The translations under genes and the position numbers were made by a program. Of a stretch of DNA of 64,000 nt, positions 54,311 to 62,859 are shown one piece after another. Origin of the DNA: Acidobacteriota bacterium (lineage in GTDB: Bacteria > Acidobacteriota > Blastocatellia > RBC074); contig JAFDVI010000004.1 in assembly GCA_018269055.1 (NCBI GenBank), positions 248,001 through 312,000 on the forward strand, written 5' to 3'. A model generated the notes under the pieces. It was not told the origin of the DNA and made no database searches. It worked only from the letters and a program-made list of their open reading frames with translations. The first letter of the stretch is position 1. Every line of letters starts with the position of its first letter.

Positions 54311-55774
54311 TTATGAGATGTAGCCCAATCCGCTCAGCCGCTCGCGGATGATTTCTTCCGCGCTGGCAGGGATTTGGATTTCGCCAATTCCGTTCATCAA
54401 CCCTGACGCCAGCGAGTGCCCCTGCATGGAATTGGGAATATCGTACCCGCCGAGTTCCAATAATGTCGGCGCAACATCCAGCAACCGAACGCCGCTGAGT
54501 TCCCCTTGCAATGGAACGCCGGAACCTGCCAGCAGAAAGCTGCCGAATTGCGAATGGTTGCAATCGTCCGGGCCGGTATCGTTTTCCTGGACGTGAATGG
54601 CGTGATGACCGACGCTGCCGACGGATCGCCAATACAAACCACCGAAATGCACAATCAAATCCGGCGCGACGTTGCGCACGTGGCGGTAAATTTCCTGCGG
54701 GCGAAAAACCTGCGTCCCTAAATACCGTCCGGCATCGTCCACCGTCGCTTCCAGCCGAGCCTTGATTTCATCCCGGAGAGCTTCGTAATCACCGGCAGCG
54801 ATGACGCCCTGCGGTTCGCGTCCCTGAACGTTGAAAAAGACGCGCGCGTAATACCCGCCTTCGCTCCAGACTTTGGTTTTTTCCCAATTGACGCTGAGTT
54901 TGCTGAAGGGAGTGATTTCGCGCGGGTATTCATTGAGCACCAGCAAGCCTTCCTGCACCAGCCATTCGTTGATGCAAAACCCGCCGTCCAATCGTTGCGC
55001 GCCGTGATCCGATGCAATCAGCACGACGGTTTCGTCATCCAGCAATTCCAGAATCCGCCCGATTTCCTGATCCAGGTACAGGTAATAATCGCGAATCACC
55101 GTTTCGTAAGGATTTCCGGCTTCGTGCAGGACGTGCAGCGGATCGTGAAATTTCCAAAACCCGTGTTGCAACCGATCCAGGCCAATTTCAACGAAATGAA
55201 AGTAATCCCATTCCGCGCGTCGCAACCAGTACCGCACGGTTTCAAAATGCTTCAGGCTCATGGCGTAAACTTCATCCAGCAGCCAGTCTTTGCGCTCCGT
55301 GCGGAAACCTTTCACGTCCACGGGATATTCGCCGACCAAATCCCGAATCGTGTCGCGAACCGCTGCCGGATGCGTGTAATTGTCTGTGTTGGTGTCCGGC
55401 GTCAAAAAGCATCCAACGCAGATACCATTGACTTTGCGCGGCGGAAATGACGGCGGCACGCCGATGATGACGGAGCGATTCCCTTCGCGCGCGACCTGAT
55501 CCCAGATGGCCAGTTCCTGAATGGATTTCGCGTTGACGATGCTCAATCCGTCGTAGGAATGATCGTGGCGATTGCGAAATCCGTACACGCCCAGCGAACC
55601 CGGATCCTGGCTACACGACATGCACATCCACGCCGGAACCGTGATGGGCGGAATGATGCTTTCCAACCTGCCGTAACACCCCACTTCCATCAACCGACGA
55701 ATGTTCGTCAGCCGCTCATCGCCGAACAACAACTCCGGCACTGCTGCGTCCAAACCAATCACAAGGATTTTCAT
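54311..55774 (-). CDS. Alkaline-phosphatase-superfamily phosphodiesterase/nucleotide pyrophosphatase
   Basis: 487 residues, no signal peptide. The start MKILVIGLDAAVPELLF gives the metal-binding aspartate; the nucleophile region is PPITVPAWMCMSCSQDPGSLGVYGFRN with Thr near residue 44. Further metal ligands are HDPLHVLHEAG near residue 222 and VLIASDHGAQRLDGGFCINEWL near residue 258. The C-terminal AGSGVPLQGELSGVRLLDVAPTLLELGGYDIPN is typical. Members hydrolyse nucleotides or glycosyl phosphodiesters. It overlaps the next upstream gene (55771-57621) by an ATGA. Confidence 0.88.
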   Translation of the reverse strand: MKILVIGLDAAVPELLFGDERLTNIRRLMEVGCYGRLESIIPPITVPAWMCMSCSQDPGSLGVYGFRNRHDHSYDGLSIVNAKSIQELAIWDQVAREGNRSVIIGVPPSFPPRKVNGICVGCFLTPDTNTDNYTHPAAVRDTIRDLVGEYPVDVKGFRTERKDWLLDEVYAMSLKHFETVRYWLRRAEWDYFHFVEIGLDRLQHGFWKFHDPLHVLHEAGNPYETVIRDYYLYLDQEIGRILELLDDETVVLIASDHGAQRLDGGFCINEWLVQEGLLVLNEYPREITPFSKLSVNWEKTKVWSEGGYYARVFFNVQGREPQGVIAAGDYEALRDEIKARLEATVDDAGRYLGTQVFRPQEIYRHVRNVAPDLIVHFGGLYWRSVGSVGHHAIHVQENDTGPDDCNHSQFGSFLLAGSGVPLQGELSGVRLLDVAPTLLELGGYDIPNSMQGHSLASGLMNGIGEIQIPASAEEIIRERLSGLGYIS

Positions 55775-57621
55775 AACAGAAGATTTTCTCCCTCCATCAC
55801 CGTTGTTCGTCCCAATCCCAGCGCAGCCAAAATCGTCGGAGCCATGTCACTCAGGCGAGGTAACCCGGCGCTTTCGTTGAACGGGCGGTTCATCAGCAAC
55901 ACGCCCGGCACCAGCGCCGGATCAATCAGATGATCGCCGCTCCATTTTTTTCGGTTGTCTTCGAAATTTCCGGCGGGCACACCGCCCAGCGCCGTGGCCC
56001 ACGACACGCGATAGCCTTCGGCAAAATTGACCAACAAATCCGGCGCTTCATCGGCGTAATGGCCTGCGTAAACCTGTTCGCGCGGCATGGCGCTGCGAAT
56101 GGCCAACCGGTTATGAGCCAGATCGCCCAATCCGGTCAGCGCCGCCGCCAACGAAGTTTTCAATTTGTGGGCATCGTCCACGGAAACAATTCCATGCTCT
56201 TCGCGGCCTTTGATGTTCAGGTAAATTCCGCTCAGTCCCAGCGCGTAGGCTTTGGTGTTTTCCCAATCCACGTGGCGCAGAAAATCGCCTTCCGCTTCGC
56301 CCGGCGTCAGCCCGCGGTTCAGCGCCAGCAATCCCTGATCGTGCAACCAGGTGTTGATGTGAAACCCGCGCTCGAAACTGTTCATGCCGTGATCGCTGCA
56401 CACGATGAACAGCGTCTGGTCGTCGGCGTAGCGCATGGCTTCGCCGACAATCGCATCGCAATCGCGGTAATGCTCTTCGACCGTGCGGCGAAATTCGGGC
56501 TTGAACGGTTCGCAGCCTGCCGGATGACCCGGCGAACCGAAACGCCAAAACATGTGTTGAATGCGGTCGGGGGTGTCGAACAGGCAAAAGAAAAATCCTT
56601 CAGCAAAGCGTTCCAACTCATAGCGCATCATCTGCCGCCGCTCGCCCAGCAGAAGTTCGCATTGCGCCAGGTAGGCTTCTTCGCCGAATCGCCCATTGTT
56701 CAACCCATTGTGATCTTCGGGCATGCCAGTGGTGTAAAACGCGCCAAGCTGTTTGCTGAGTTCGGCGGCATACCCTGCGGGCGAACTGATGTCGAACATA
56801 GGCGCATCCGGATCGAAATTGATTGGCGATGCATAGAGTTCAAACACTGGCGCAGTCCGCACCAACAGAAACCGCACCATTCCCCGCGCCGCGCGAAACA
56901 ATCCGAGTTTGAACTTCACCTTCAGCCAACCGCTCCATTCGCCTTCGCGCAACTCCAATCCCGCCGGGTCGCCGTCCGAACGCAGTACCGCCGAACGCTG
57001 CGAAGGATTGAACGTGATTCTGATCGGAAAGGTCGCATCCAGTTTTGTTTTTGGATCGCGCGGGCCGTAAAGCTGCGTTTCGATGACATTGCCCTGCGGG
57101 GCAGAGATTCGGACGACCTGTTCGCTTTCCTGTGCGACGACACTGTCATCCGCACTGTAAAACGTCGAAGTTCCCAATCCGCCGCGCAAATCCGGCACGC
57201 CCATTCCCGACAGAATTCGCCCGCGAATGTTGTCCGGCGGGTACGTGCAGGGAAACCGCAACACCGTGGAGGGAATGCTCGCTTGCGAAAGCAATTCCCA
57301 AATCGTAGTCGCGCGGCGCAAATTGACGGCCTTCGGCGGCGTGAACGCGTTCTTCTGTTCGTAACGGTTGAAGGAAAGGTCGGGAAGATAGGTGCGCGGA
57401 TCGCGGCGAATGAAATCAAAAATGCCGTGCGCGCCGGGGTTCACGCCCGTGGCAAACGTAGACCACGCAACAGGCGTTTGCGCCGGATACGTCGTACGCA
57501 CGCGTGTGTAACCACCTTGCGCGCGCAATCGCGCCAGATTTGGCAACTCATGGCGCGCAAACATCCCCTCGACCAGCTTCGGTTCAAAACCGTCTAGCCC
57601 AATGACGATGACTTTTTTCAT
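55771..57621 (-). CDS. Alkaline-phosphatase-superfamily phosphodiesterase/nucleotide pyrophosphatase (larger)
   Basis: 616 residues. MKKVIVIGLDGFEPKLVEGMF opens the fold, and the nucleophile Thr lies in AQTPVAWSTFATGVNPGAHGIFDF near residue 49. Metal ligands recur in DTPDRIQHMFWRF near residue 358 and LFIVCSDHGMNSFERGFHINTWL near residue 410. The C-terminal part ends LSDMAPTILAALGLGRTTVMEGENLLL. A 100-residue insertion (residues about 150-300) is absent from the shorter neighbour. No export signal is seen. It is coupled to that neighbour, and 182 nt further on lies the membrane-anchored member of the superfamily. Confidence 0.88.
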   Translation of the reverse strand: MKKVIVIGLDGFEPKLVEGMFARHELPNLARLRAQGGYTRVRTTYPAQTPVAWSTFATGVNPGAHGIFDFIRRDPRTYLPDLSFNRYEQKNAFTPPKAVNLRRATTIWELLSQASIPSTVLRFPCTYPPDNIRGRILSGMGVPDLRGGLGTSTFYSADDSVVAQESEQVVRISAPQGNVIETQLYGPRDPKTKLDATFPIRITFNPSQRSAVLRSDGDPAGLELREGEWSGWLKVKFKLGLFRAARGMVRFLLVRTAPVFELYASPINFDPDAPMFDISSPAGYAAELSKQLGAFYTTGMPEDHNGLNNGRFGEEAYLAQCELLLGERRQMMRYELERFAEGFFFCLFDTPDRIQHMFWRFGSPGHPAGCEPFKPEFRRTVEEHYRDCDAIVGEAMRYADDQTLFIVCSDHGMNSFERGFHINTWLHDQGLLALNRGLTPGEAEGDFLRHVDWENTKAYALGLSGIYLNIKGREEHGIVSVDDAHKLKTSLAAALTGLGDLAHNRLAIRSAMPREQVYAGHYADEAPDLLVNFAEGYRVSWATALGGVPAGNFEDNRKKWSGDHLIDPALVPGVLLMNRPFNESAGLPRLSDMAPTILAALGLGRTTVMEGENLLL

Positions 57622-57632
57622 TTCGACCTGCC

Positions 57633-57893
57633 TTACGACTTATTGCCGGCGAAATGACGCGCCAGTCTTTGCTGGCAAAATTGGAAAATGCGGGAAAGAA
57701 ACAGCATCAATCGCTGCCAGATAATCAGCAGGAAGCCGACGACAGCGGCCACGCCCGATGCGACCGGAAGAATGGTCTCAGGGCCGGTGTAGAAGAACAG
57801 TGCTACCATCGTCGTAAACGTCAACCCCGTTGCTTGCCCATGAAGTTGGGCCAAGGAATTCACGATCTCGCCACTTAACAAATGCAATAACAT
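57633..57893 (-). CDS. Small membrane protein, unknown
   Basis: 86 residues from the ATG at 57891-57893 with GGAGGGAG 7 nt upstream; a GTG one codon earlier is possible. Sequence MLLHLLSGEIVNSLAQLHG, then one or two hydrophobic segments (FTTMVALFFYTGPETILPVASGVAAVVGFLLIIWQRLMLFLSRIF) and a basic tail (QRLARHFAGNKS). It lies 11 nt upstream of the large phosphodiesterase gene, probably in the same transcript. The family is not recognised. Confidence 0.7.
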   Translation of the reverse strand: MLLHLLSGEIVNSLAQLHGQATGLTFTTMVALFFYTGPETILPVASGVAAVVGFLLIIWQRLMLFLSRIFQFCQQRLARHFAGNKS

Positions 57894-58301
57894 CACGTTA
57901 CTCCCTCCTTACTCGTAAATGTTGATTTTGAACAAACCTCGACCTTAGGCCGCCGACAAAATCTCTGTGCGTCAAGCACACGAATCCGTCCCGCCTGTTG
58001 GCAGAATTCGAGCTTTGTTCCCAGTCAGCTTGAATGAGCGATACATCGCCGCTCTGTTTTAGGTGAGCAATTCGTTTTTCTAAATTTGGATGTGATTGTG
58101 ATTGAAATATCAGGAGCAAGTTAAGGGGTTGACTCGCTCACGACTATCAAGACGGGCACCTCAAATTTCAGGTTACAGCGAAAAAAAATTATTTCCTTCT
58201 ACGACCGGTGTGCGTATTGTCCAAGCGGAAGTCATCGTGATATTTCCACTTCGCGATTACCAAACTTGGTATCGAACACTGACACCATAAGGAGACCGAT
58301 G
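57894..58301. other. Gene-free intergenic region with divergent promoters
   Basis: 408 bases between two divergent genes. It is AT-richer than its surroundings and must hold both promoters. No gene or repeat is recognised. Confidence 0.5.
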
Positions 58302-58559
58302 ATGAAAAAAGTAATTTGCGGATTGATGTTGATTGGCGCTTTGGCAATTGGGTTGAGTGTTGCGACGGCGCAAACTCCCGGCGCTGAGATGAAAAAGTCC
58401 GGCACGGAAGCCAAGACGGCTGGCAAAAGTTTGGGGCGCAACGTGAAACACGGGCGCGTTGTGCGGGGCGGCAAAGAATTCGGCAAACACGTCGGCAGCA
58501 GCGGCAAACATGTCGGCAAAGGCGTGGCCAAAGGCGTCAAGAAAGTCGTGACTCCGTAA
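58302..58559 (+). CDS. Small basic secreted protein with GKHVG repeats
   Basis: 85 residues; AAGGAGA is 7 nt before the ATG at 58302. A Sec signal (MKKVICGLMLIGALAIGLSVATA) leads to a mature part of about 60 residues with no acidic clusters and many Lys and Gly: KKSGTEAKTAGKSLGRNVKHG, then GKEFGKHVG, SGKHVGKGVAKGVKKVV. The GKxxGKHVG unit recurs. It would be a periplasmic or outer-surface polycation; I do not recognise the family. It has its own terminator. Confidence 0.65.
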   Translation: MKKVICGLMLIGALAIGLSVATAQTPGAEMKKSGTEAKTAGKSLGRNVKHGRVVRGGKEFGKHVGSSGKHVGKGVAKGVKKVVTP

Positions 58560-58596
58560 CGTTCTGATGTCACGGCTTCAGTTTTCACGCAACAAC

Positions 58597-58629
58597 AGCC
58601 GTCCGGTCAGCGGATCGGACGGCTTTTTT
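58597..58629 (+). terminator. Rho-independent terminator
   Basis: AGCCGTCCG at 58597-58605 pairs with CGGACGGCT at 58616-58624, followed by a T6 run. It ends the small basic protein transcript. Confidence 0.88.
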
Positions 58630-58758
58630 CTCTTTCACCCAAATCACCCCGTCAGGGGTCATCATCGAAAATTCTCTGGAAATCAGGAATGACTTCCCAA
58701 CCGAATCTCTCTGCGTAGAACCGGTCGCGTCTGTCAGATTCCGAATGCTTACCTGCCG

Positions 58759-58932
58759 CTACACATACCGTTGATCAAGTTTGTAAGCGACCCAAATTCC
58801 CAACAGCCCGCCGATCAGGCTGCCGAAAAGACTGGAAAAGGAAATCATTTCCGCCCCCCAAAGCATTGGAACGTATCCGCCGACGGTGGATCCAATCAGG
58901 ATTCCCAGACCTACCATTACTCTAAGACTCAT
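58759..58932 (-). CDS. Tiny glycine-zipper membrane protein
   Basis: 57 residues from the ATG at 58930-58932, with GAGAGGA 5 nt upstream; a longer frame extends to 59034 without support. Two helices, MVGLGILIGSTVGGYVPMLWG and ISFSSLFGSLIGGLLGIWVAYKL, hold GxxxG-type spacing. It is similar in character to GlsB/YeaQ/YmgE-type or YtxH-like membrane proteins. Function unknown. The ribosome site and composition make it likely to be real. Confidence 0.65.
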   Translation of the reverse strand: MSLRVMVGLGILIGSTVGGYVPMLWGAEMISFSSLFGSLIGGLLGIWVAYKLDQRYV

Positions 58933-59120
58933 TACATCCTCTCTTTCTTGGATTGTGTTTTCACTGATACTACTCTGCCGTTTATGGGAACGCGGAAAGC
59001 TATGAGAATTTCGCGCCCATCGAACCGTAACCATTTCAATGAATACCTTGCTGCATTAACACAGTTTGGCGCATTGCGGGAAAAGATTGCTAAAACGATA
59101 TTTCTCAACGTACACTCGCC

Positions 59121-59963
59121 GAGCGTTTTTGCCCGAAGGCCGTCAAAACGCCGAAGAACGAGGCGACCTTGCAGCGTTCCATCTTCGGTGTGGAAAAGAA
59201 GCCGATGCCACATTTGCTGGCTGTGACGAATCTGTTGCTGCACCAGATCGAAGTCCCGCTCGAAATCCGCCACGACAATACGCTGGCGCGACCGCTTCGC
59301 GATTACAAACCGTCAGACCGCGTCAACATCATCATCACCAATCCGCCGTTTGGCGGAATGGAAGAAGACGGCATCGAAAAGAATTTCCCGTACCAGACGC
59401 GCGAAACCGCCGACCTGTTTTTGCAGTTGATTATTCACCTGCTGAAAGACGGCGGACGCGGCGCGCTGGTTTTGCCCGATGGCACGCTGTTCGGCGAAGG
59501 CGTCAAAACGCGCATCAAGGAAAAGCTGCTCGAAGAATGCAACCTGCACACCATCGTGCGATTGCCCAACGGCGTGTTTGCGCCATACACGGGCATCAAA
59601 ACCAATCTGCTGTTTTTCACCAAAGGCGAACCGACGCGCGAAATCTGGTTTTACGAACACCCGTATCCGGCGGGTTACAAGTCTTACTCCAAGACCAAAC
59701 CCATCCGCATTGAAGAGTTCGTGCCGGAAAAGGAATGGTGGCCGAACCGGCAGGAAAGCGAACGCACCTGGCGTGTGCCCGTCGAAAGCGTCAAAGAAGC
59801 CAATTACAACCTGGACATCAAAAACCCGAATGCGCCCACCGATGATCACAGTGACCCGGCAGAGTTGCTGGCCGAATATCACGCGCTGCTGAATGATCTG
59901 AGCCAGACGCGCAATGCGCTCAAAGCAGAGTTGCAACATGCGCTTTCACGCGCAGACCTTTGA
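59121..59963 (+). pseudogene. 5'-truncated type I restriction N6-adenine DNA methylase (HsdM fragment)
   Basis: The C-terminal part of an HsdM-type methylase. Homology-like sequence begins near 59121 (VKTPKNEATLQRSIFGVEKK) and continues through the catalytic NPPF motif (IIITNPPFGGMEEDG, 59327-59371), LVLPDGTLFG, VRLPNGVFAPYTGIKTNLLFF and a plausible end LKAELQHALSRADL. The upstream DPxxGTGGF SAM-binding motif and the helical N-terminal domain are missing: sequence before 59121 is unrelated. A TTG at 59169 could start translation but would still lack the SAM loop. No hsdS or hsdR lies nearby. It is most likely a remnant of a lost restriction system. Confidence 0.8.
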
Positions 59964-60452
59964 CGAGACAACTCTTTGCCAGCAATCTGAACCAACGCCG
60001 TTTTCTGCCGCGTAGCGGCGAAAACCAATATCGTTTTTCGAAAATGTCCCGACATCAGAATAAAAATGGATTTTTCGTCTGGAATGCGCTGGTGGAAGGA
60101 TACGGCATCTGTTGCTTCAGGTCGGGGGAGAGAGGAAGCAACCGATGCCAGGTTAGCGCATCCAACGCCCAGTCAGCGGCGCTTAACATTCCGACCCCCG
60201 GTAATGACAGACGCATCCCGATGCATCCCACAATCTGTCGTTGCTACGGTAAAGAATTGATAGCGTCGCTGGCTGTTCAAGGCATTCCCACTTTATTAAC
60301 TGCTTTCCTGCACTGTTCGGCATCTTAAATCTTGCGCGTCTCGCACAACTCGGCCACAATGTGCCTTACATTCGGACGCTAACTCCGCGCACAAAAATCA
60401 TTCAAAGAATGGAGCATGAATTGGCTGCACGCATTTGTAGCCGTGATTTCCT
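59964..60452. other. Gene-free region after the HsdM remnant
   Basis: 489 bases without a credible gene. A hairpin TTTTCTGCCGCGTAGCGGCGAAAA-like element (at 60000-60024) is flanked by short A/T-rich sequence; no T-run beyond. The sequence probably includes decayed remnants of the restriction locus. Confidence 0.5.
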
Positions 60453-62132
60453 ATGTCATTTGATCCCAAACACCTAAGTCACCTGATCACCAATGGACGC
60501 GACCGCGCTCCGGCGCGTTCCATGCTCAAAGCCATCGGTTTCAACGACGAAGACCTGGCAAAACCCATCATTGGCGTGGCGCACATGTGGATTGAAACCA
60601 TGCCGTGCAATTTCAACCATCGCGATCTGGCCGCGAAGGTCAAAGAAGGGATTCGCGCCTCCGGAGCCACGCCGATGGAATTCAACACCGTGTCCATCAG
60701 CGACGGCGTGACGATGGGAACCGAAGGCATGAAAGCTTCGCTGGTCAGCCGCGATTTGATCGCCGATTCGATTGAATTGGTCGGGCGCGGGTATTTATTC
60801 GACGCCGTAGTCGCCATCGTCGGTTGCGACAAAACCATTCCCGGCGCGGCGATGGGATTGATCCGGTTGAACGTGCCGAGCCTGATTTTGTACGGAGGTT
60901 CGATTGCTCCGGGGTATTTGAACGGAAAGGCGCTGACCGTGCAGGACGTGTTCGAAGCCGTCGGCCAACACGCCGCCGGAAAAATCAATGACGCCCAATT
61001 GCTGGAAATTGAAAACGTCGCCTGCCCCGGAGCTGGCGCTTGCGGCGGCCAGTACACGGCCAACACGATGGCGATGGTCATGGAATTCATCGGCTTGGCC
61101 GTGATGGGAACGGGCAGCGTTTCGGCCACCGACCCGCTGAAAGAGAAAACCGCCTTTGAAACGGGCCGGTACATCGTGGATTTGCTCCGGCGCGGTGTGC
61201 GGCCCAGCGACATTCTGACGCGCACGGCTTTTGAAAATGCCATCACCGGCGTGGCGGCGACCGGCGGTTCGACCAACGCTGTGCTGCATTTGCTGGCAAT
61301 GGCCCGCGAAGCCGGGATTGATTTGACGATTGATGATTTCGACCAGATCAGCGCCCGCACACCGATGATTGCCGACCTGAAACCCGGCGGGAAATACACC
61401 GCGGTCGAACTTGGCAAAGCGGGCGGCATTGGTCTGGTCGCGCGCCGTCTGGTCGAGGGCGGCTACATCGAAGGCAACCAGATGACCGTCAGCGGATTAT
61501 CCATCGGCCAGGAAGCCGAGCTTGCCGATGAAACTCCCGGACAGGATGTTGTCTATCCGACCAATAATCCGATCAAACCCAATGGCGGCCTGGTCATTCT
61601 GAAGGGCAATCTCGCGCCGGAAGGCAGCGTGGTGAAACTGTCCGGCTTCGAGCGCAAAACGCATCGCGGCCCGGCGCGTGTATTCAACCGCGAAGAAGAC
61701 GCGATGAATGCCGTCACCAGCGGCGAAATCAAATCCGGCGATGTGGTGGTCATTCGCTACGAAGGCCCGAAAGGCGGCCCCGGCATGCGCGAAATGCTGG
61801 GTGTGACCGCTGCGATTGTCGGCAAAGGTCTGGGTGAAGAAGTCGCCCTGATGACCGATGGCCGCTTCAGCGGCGCCACGCGCGGGTTGTGCGTTGGGCA
61901 CGTTGCACCCGAAGCGCAGGTTGGCGGCCCGATTGCCGCCGTGCGCGAAGGCGACATCATCACCTTCGATCTGGAAAAACGTCGGTTGGACGTTGATTTG
62001 ACGGAAGATGAAATCAATCAACGATTGGCTGAATGGACAGCGCCTGCGCCCCGCTACCAAACCGGCGTTTTCGCCAAATACTCCGCGTTGGTTTCGTCCG
62101 CGTCCGAAGGCGCAATCACACAGCCAAAATAA
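60453..62132 (+). CDS. ilvD: Dihydroxy-acid dehydratase
   Basis: 559 residues, full length. It converts 2,3-dihydroxy-isovalerate and 2,3-dihydroxy-3-methylvalerate to the 2-keto acids of valine and isoleucine synthesis, using an Fe-S cluster. Cluster cysteines are in TMPCNFNH near residue 52, VGCDKTIPGA near residue 124 and PGAGACGGQYTANTMA near residue 196. Further motifs are NREEDAMNAV near residue 413 and MTDGRFSGATRGLCVGHVAPEA near residue 469. No other ilv genes are nearby and no leader peptide is recognised. No clear ribosome site precedes the ATG. Confidence 0.97.
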   Translation: MSFDPKHLSHLITNGRDRAPARSMLKAIGFNDEDLAKPIIGVAHMWIETMPCNFNHRDLAAKVKEGIRASGATPMEFNTVSISDGVTMGTEGMKASLVSRDLIADSIELVGRGYLFDAVVAIVGCDKTIPGAAMGLIRLNVPSLILYGGSIAPGYLNGKALTVQDVFEAVGQHAAGKINDAQLLEIENVACPGAGACGGQYTANTMAMVMEFIGLAVMGTGSVSATDPLKEKTAFETGRYIVDLLRRGVRPSDILTRTAFENAITGVAATGGSTNAVLHLLAMAREAGIDLTIDDFDQISARTPMIADLKPGGKYTAVELGKAGGIGLVARRLVEGGYIEGNQMTVSGLSIGQEAELADETPGQDVVYPTNNPIKPNGGLVILKGNLAPEGSVVKLSGFERKTHRGPARVFNREEDAMNAVTSGEIKSGDVVVIRYEGPKGGPGMREMLGVTAAIVGKGLGEEVALMTDGRFSGATRGLCVGHVAPEAQVGGPIAAVREGDIITFDLEKRRLDVDLTEDEINQRLAEWTAPAPRYQTGVFAKYSALVSSASEGAITQPK

Positions 62133-62266
62133 GCTTGGTGCGGTTTGTGGTGGATTAGAACCATAAACCGCGCCGCTTTCAGTGCTTCGGGAGCTTCGGT
62201 TGACAACCCTGGACACCGCCAGTAAGATGCGCCTTCTTTTTTGGCGGCAATTGAGAATCAGTACCA

Positions 62267-62859
<593 letters not shown>

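Noticed and set aside
55930-57597. 555-residue open frame on the plus strand opposite the larger phosphodiesterase
   Set aside because: Arg/His/Gln-rich antisense product without motifs; the minus-strand enzyme has intact metal-site and nucleophile motifs.
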